A stretch of 6,825 bases of DNA from Brevundimonas sp. (lineage in GTDB: Bacteria; Pseudomonadota; Alphaproteobacteria; Caulobacterales; Caulobacteraceae): contig JADGMZ010000055.1 in assembly GCA_015234495.1 (NCBI GenBank), positions 1 to 6,825 on the forward strand. Direction: 5' to 3'. The translations under genes were made by a program, and so were the position numbers. This document shows positions 5,141 to 6,825 of this stretch, piece by piece. Numbering within the stretch: position 1 is the stretch's first letter; every line of letters begins with the position of its first letter. A model generated the notes under the pieces. That model was given only the letters and a program-made list of their open reading frames with translations. It was not told the DNA's origin and did no database searches.

Positions 5141-6825
5141 ATGAGCGACACCACTGGCGAGTCCGGCGTCGGCGCGGCCCGGCCCGCCGACCGGCTGACG
5201 CCGTGGCTGTTCGCCCTGGCCATCTTCACCTCGGCCTCGCTGGTCTTCGTTGTCCAGCCGATGGTGACCAAGCTGGTGCTGCCCATGCTCGGCGGATCCC
5301 CGGCGGTGTGGAACACGGCCATGGTGTTCTTCCAGGCGGCGCTGCTGGCCGGCTATCTCTACGCCCACCTGCTGCAGCGGGTGGGATCGATCCGGGTGCA
5401 GGTGCTGGCCCATCTGGGCCTGTTGCTGGCGGCGGCCCTGTTCCTGCCGCTGCATATCAACGGCTGGCTGGGCGATCCGGACCCGTCGGCGCCGATCGGC
5501 TGGTTGCTGGCCACCCTGGCCCTGTCCGTCGGCGCGCCCTTCGCCGTGCTGTCGGCGACCGCCCCCCTGCTGCAGGCCTGGTTCGCGCGGGTGCGGGCCG
5601 GCTATCCGGACGGCAAGAACCCCTATGTCCTCTACACCGCCTCCAACCTGGGCAGCTTCCTGGCGCTGCTGTCCTATCCGTTCGTGATCGAGCCGCTGAC
5701 GACCCTGTTCGGACAGCGGATGGCATGGACCGGGGGCTACGGCGCCTTCCTGCTGATGGTCGCCGGCCTCGCCCTCATCGTCTGGCGTCGGCGGCTGGAC
5801 CGGGACGCCGAGCCGGCCCGGCTGGCCGCCACCCCGGCCATTCCGTGGCGCGACAAGGGCATACTGATCCTGCTGGCTGCGGCCCCGTCCAGCCTGATGC
5901 TGGGGGTGACGGCCCACCTGTCGACCGACGTCGCCTCGGCGCCCTTCCTGTGGGTCATCCCGCTGGCGCTCTACCTGCTCACCTTCGTGATCGCCTTCCA
6001 GACCCGGCCGTGGATCCCGCTGCCGGTCACCCTGGTGCTGCAGGCGGCCTTCGGCGCCGTGGTAGTGGTGGTCGTCGCCTTCCGCACCCTCGACATCCGC
6101 GTCGCCTTCGTCATCCACATCCTGGCCTTCTTCCTCGCCGCCCTGATGTGTCACCAGACGCTGGCCCGGCGACGGCCGCCGCCGGACCGGCTGACGGAAT
6201 TCTACCTGCTGCTCTCGGTCGGCGGCGTGGTCGGCGGCGCCTTCACCGCCCTGGTCGCTCCGGTCATGTTCGACATGGTCTGGGAATATCCGCTGGTGCT
6301 GGTGCTGGTCGGGCTGGCGCGGCCGTGGGACCGCCGCCGACTGCGCGGGGAGGAGACCGGGGCGCTGATCGCCGCGGCCATGCTGGCGGCCGGAGCGGCG
6401 GGCCTGTCGGCGTGGATGACCGTAGACGCGGAGGCCTGGGCGGGGCTGTGGCGGATGCTGCCGCTGTTCCCGCTGCAGACCCTGTGCATGGTGATCCTCG
6501 GCCCGGCCGTGGTCTGCGCCTTCCTGCTGCGCGACCGGGCCCAGGCCTTCACCGCCGCCCTGCTGATGATCGCCCTGTCGGCCCAGTTCGTGACCCGCGG
6601 CTATGACGCCAGCTATTCCGAGCGCAGCTTCTTCGGGGTCATGCGGGTGGCGCACCAGATCGACGAGCGCATGGGCGGGAGGGTCCACATCCTGACCCAC
6701 GGCACCACCTGGCACGGGGCCCAGGCCCGCGACGAGCGCTACGACTGCCAGCCGGGGATGTATTATCACCCGCTGACCCCGATCGGTCAGGCGACCGAGA
6801 TCGTCCAGGCCCGGGGTCCGGCCCG
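5141..6825 (+). CDS. Fused MFS-like membrane / spermidine-synthase-like protein, N-terminal 561 residues (3' end outside window)
   Basis: The frame is open from ATG 5141 to the right edge. Residues 1-20 are polar, then a long series of hydrophobic segments follows (about 21-43, 56-77, 86-104, 119-147, 163-184, 196-215, 239-260, 267-287, 294-314, 320-338, 351-372, 381-393, 407-425, 440-463, 468-484). This membrane part resembles bacterial 'fused MFS/spermidine synthase' proteins. At the end the soluble part begins: YSERSFFGVMRV (492-503), HGTTWHGAQ (520-528) and PGMYYHPLTPIGQ (538-550). These match the entry of the spermidine-synthase fold, where HGxxxHG.Q and YYhPxxPxG precede the SAM/dcSAM-binding Rossmann core. 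That core lies beyond the window, so the nucleotide-binding glycines and catalytic Asp cannot be checked. True spermidine synthesis is not implied; the function of such fusions is largely unknown. The start is the first ATG after the spacer, with only a weak GGGGCGG upstream, so it is moderately certain. The gene is divergent from cinA. Confidence 0.85.
   Translation, partial: MSDTTGESGVGAARPADRLTPWLFALAIFTSASLVFVVQPMVTKLVLPMLGGSPAVWNTAMVFFQAALLAGYLYAHLLQRVGSIRVQVLAHLGLLLAAALFLPLHINGWLGDPDPSAPIGWLLATLALSVGAPFAVLSATAPLLQAWFARVRAGYPDGKNPYVLYTASNLGSFLALLSYPFVIEPLTTLFGQRMAWTGGYGAFLLMVAGLALIVWRRRLDRDAEPARLAATPAIPWRDKGILILLAAAPSSLMLGVTAHLSTDVASAPFLWVIPLALYLLTFVIAFQTRPWIPLPVTLVLQAAFGAVVVVVVAFRTLDIRVAFVIHILAFFLAALMCHQTLARRRPPPDRLTEFYLLLSVGGVVGGAFTALVAPVMFDMVWEYPLVLVLVGLARPWDRRRLRGEETGALIAAAMLAAGAAGLSAWMTVDAEAWAGLWRMLPLFPLQTLCMVILGPAVVCAFLLRDRAQAFTAALLMIALSAQFVTRGYDASYSERSFFGVMRVAHQIDERMGGRVHILTHGTTWHGAQARDERYDCQPGMYYHPLTPIGQATEIVQARGPA

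Noticed and set aside
5203..6606. A 467-codon plus-strand frame inside the spermidine-synthase-like gene.
   Set aside because: It is in another frame, rich in Arg/Gly/Pro/Ala, with no motif. The frame beginning at 5141 gives convincing membrane segments and family motifs.
5060..6769. A very long minus-strand open frame continuous with cinA, which would give a 733-residue protein.
   Set aside because: Beyond the cinA ATG the translation is a low-complexity Gly/Gln/Arg/His-rich string antisense to a clear membrane-protein gene. It is open only because stop codons are scarce in GC-rich DNA; the CinA-C motifs begin right after ATG 5059.
1..6825. CRISPR arrays, tRNA or rRNA genes, insertion sequences, phage or toxin-antitoxin genes.
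   Set aside because: I saw no regularly spaced repeats, RNA-gene hallmarks, transposase motifs or flanking inverted repeats; all but two short spacers is occupied by convincing chromosomal genes.

Overview
The window is ordinary, very GC-rich, tightly packed chromosome from an alphaproteobacterium. The best guess is a member of the Caulobacterales (Brevundimonas/Caulobacter-like). The main reason is a PopA-type protein (receiver, degenerate receiver, degenerate GGDEF with an intact c-di-GMP inhibitory site), a cell-cycle regulator known from that order. The strong G/C bias at third codon positions fits. Assignment to the order is an inference; the genus is not established.

Layout, left to right. 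(1) 1-1203, plus strand: the C-terminal third of mfd, the transcription-repair coupling factor, cut by the window's left edge. (2) 1200-3265, minus strand: a two-gene unit, popA followed by an SRPBCC/AHSA1-like gene, joined by an ATGA stop/start overlap. The SRPBCC gene and mfd converge and share one CTAG tetranucleotide as their two stop codons. (3) 3266-3439: a 174-bp divergent spacer. (4) 3440-4378, plus strand: a YihY/BrkB-family polytopic inner-membrane protein. (5) 4341-5059, minus strand: a second two-gene unit, cinA (stand-alone CinA-C/PncC-type amidohydrolase) followed by tusA (sulfur-carrier family), again joined by ATGA; tusA runs 38 bp into the end of the yihY-like gene from the opposite strand. 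(6) 5060-5140: an 81-bp divergent spacer containing a GANTC site. (7) 5141-6825, plus strand: the membrane part and start of the soluble part of a fused MFS/spermidine-synthase-like protein, cut by the right edge.

The genes do not form one pathway. Likely functional couplings are only the two overlapping pairs: popA with the SRPBCC gene, and cinA with tusA. No RNA gene, mobile element, CRISPR array, phage gene or long repeat was seen, and no gene-free stretch exceeds 300 bp. Several very long open frames antisense to, or in another frame from, the real genes are compositional artefacts. I did not find a convincing undescribed system. The most worthwhile follow-ups are the SRPBCC partner of popA, the TusA/CinA pair, and the unusual density of overlapping gene ends.
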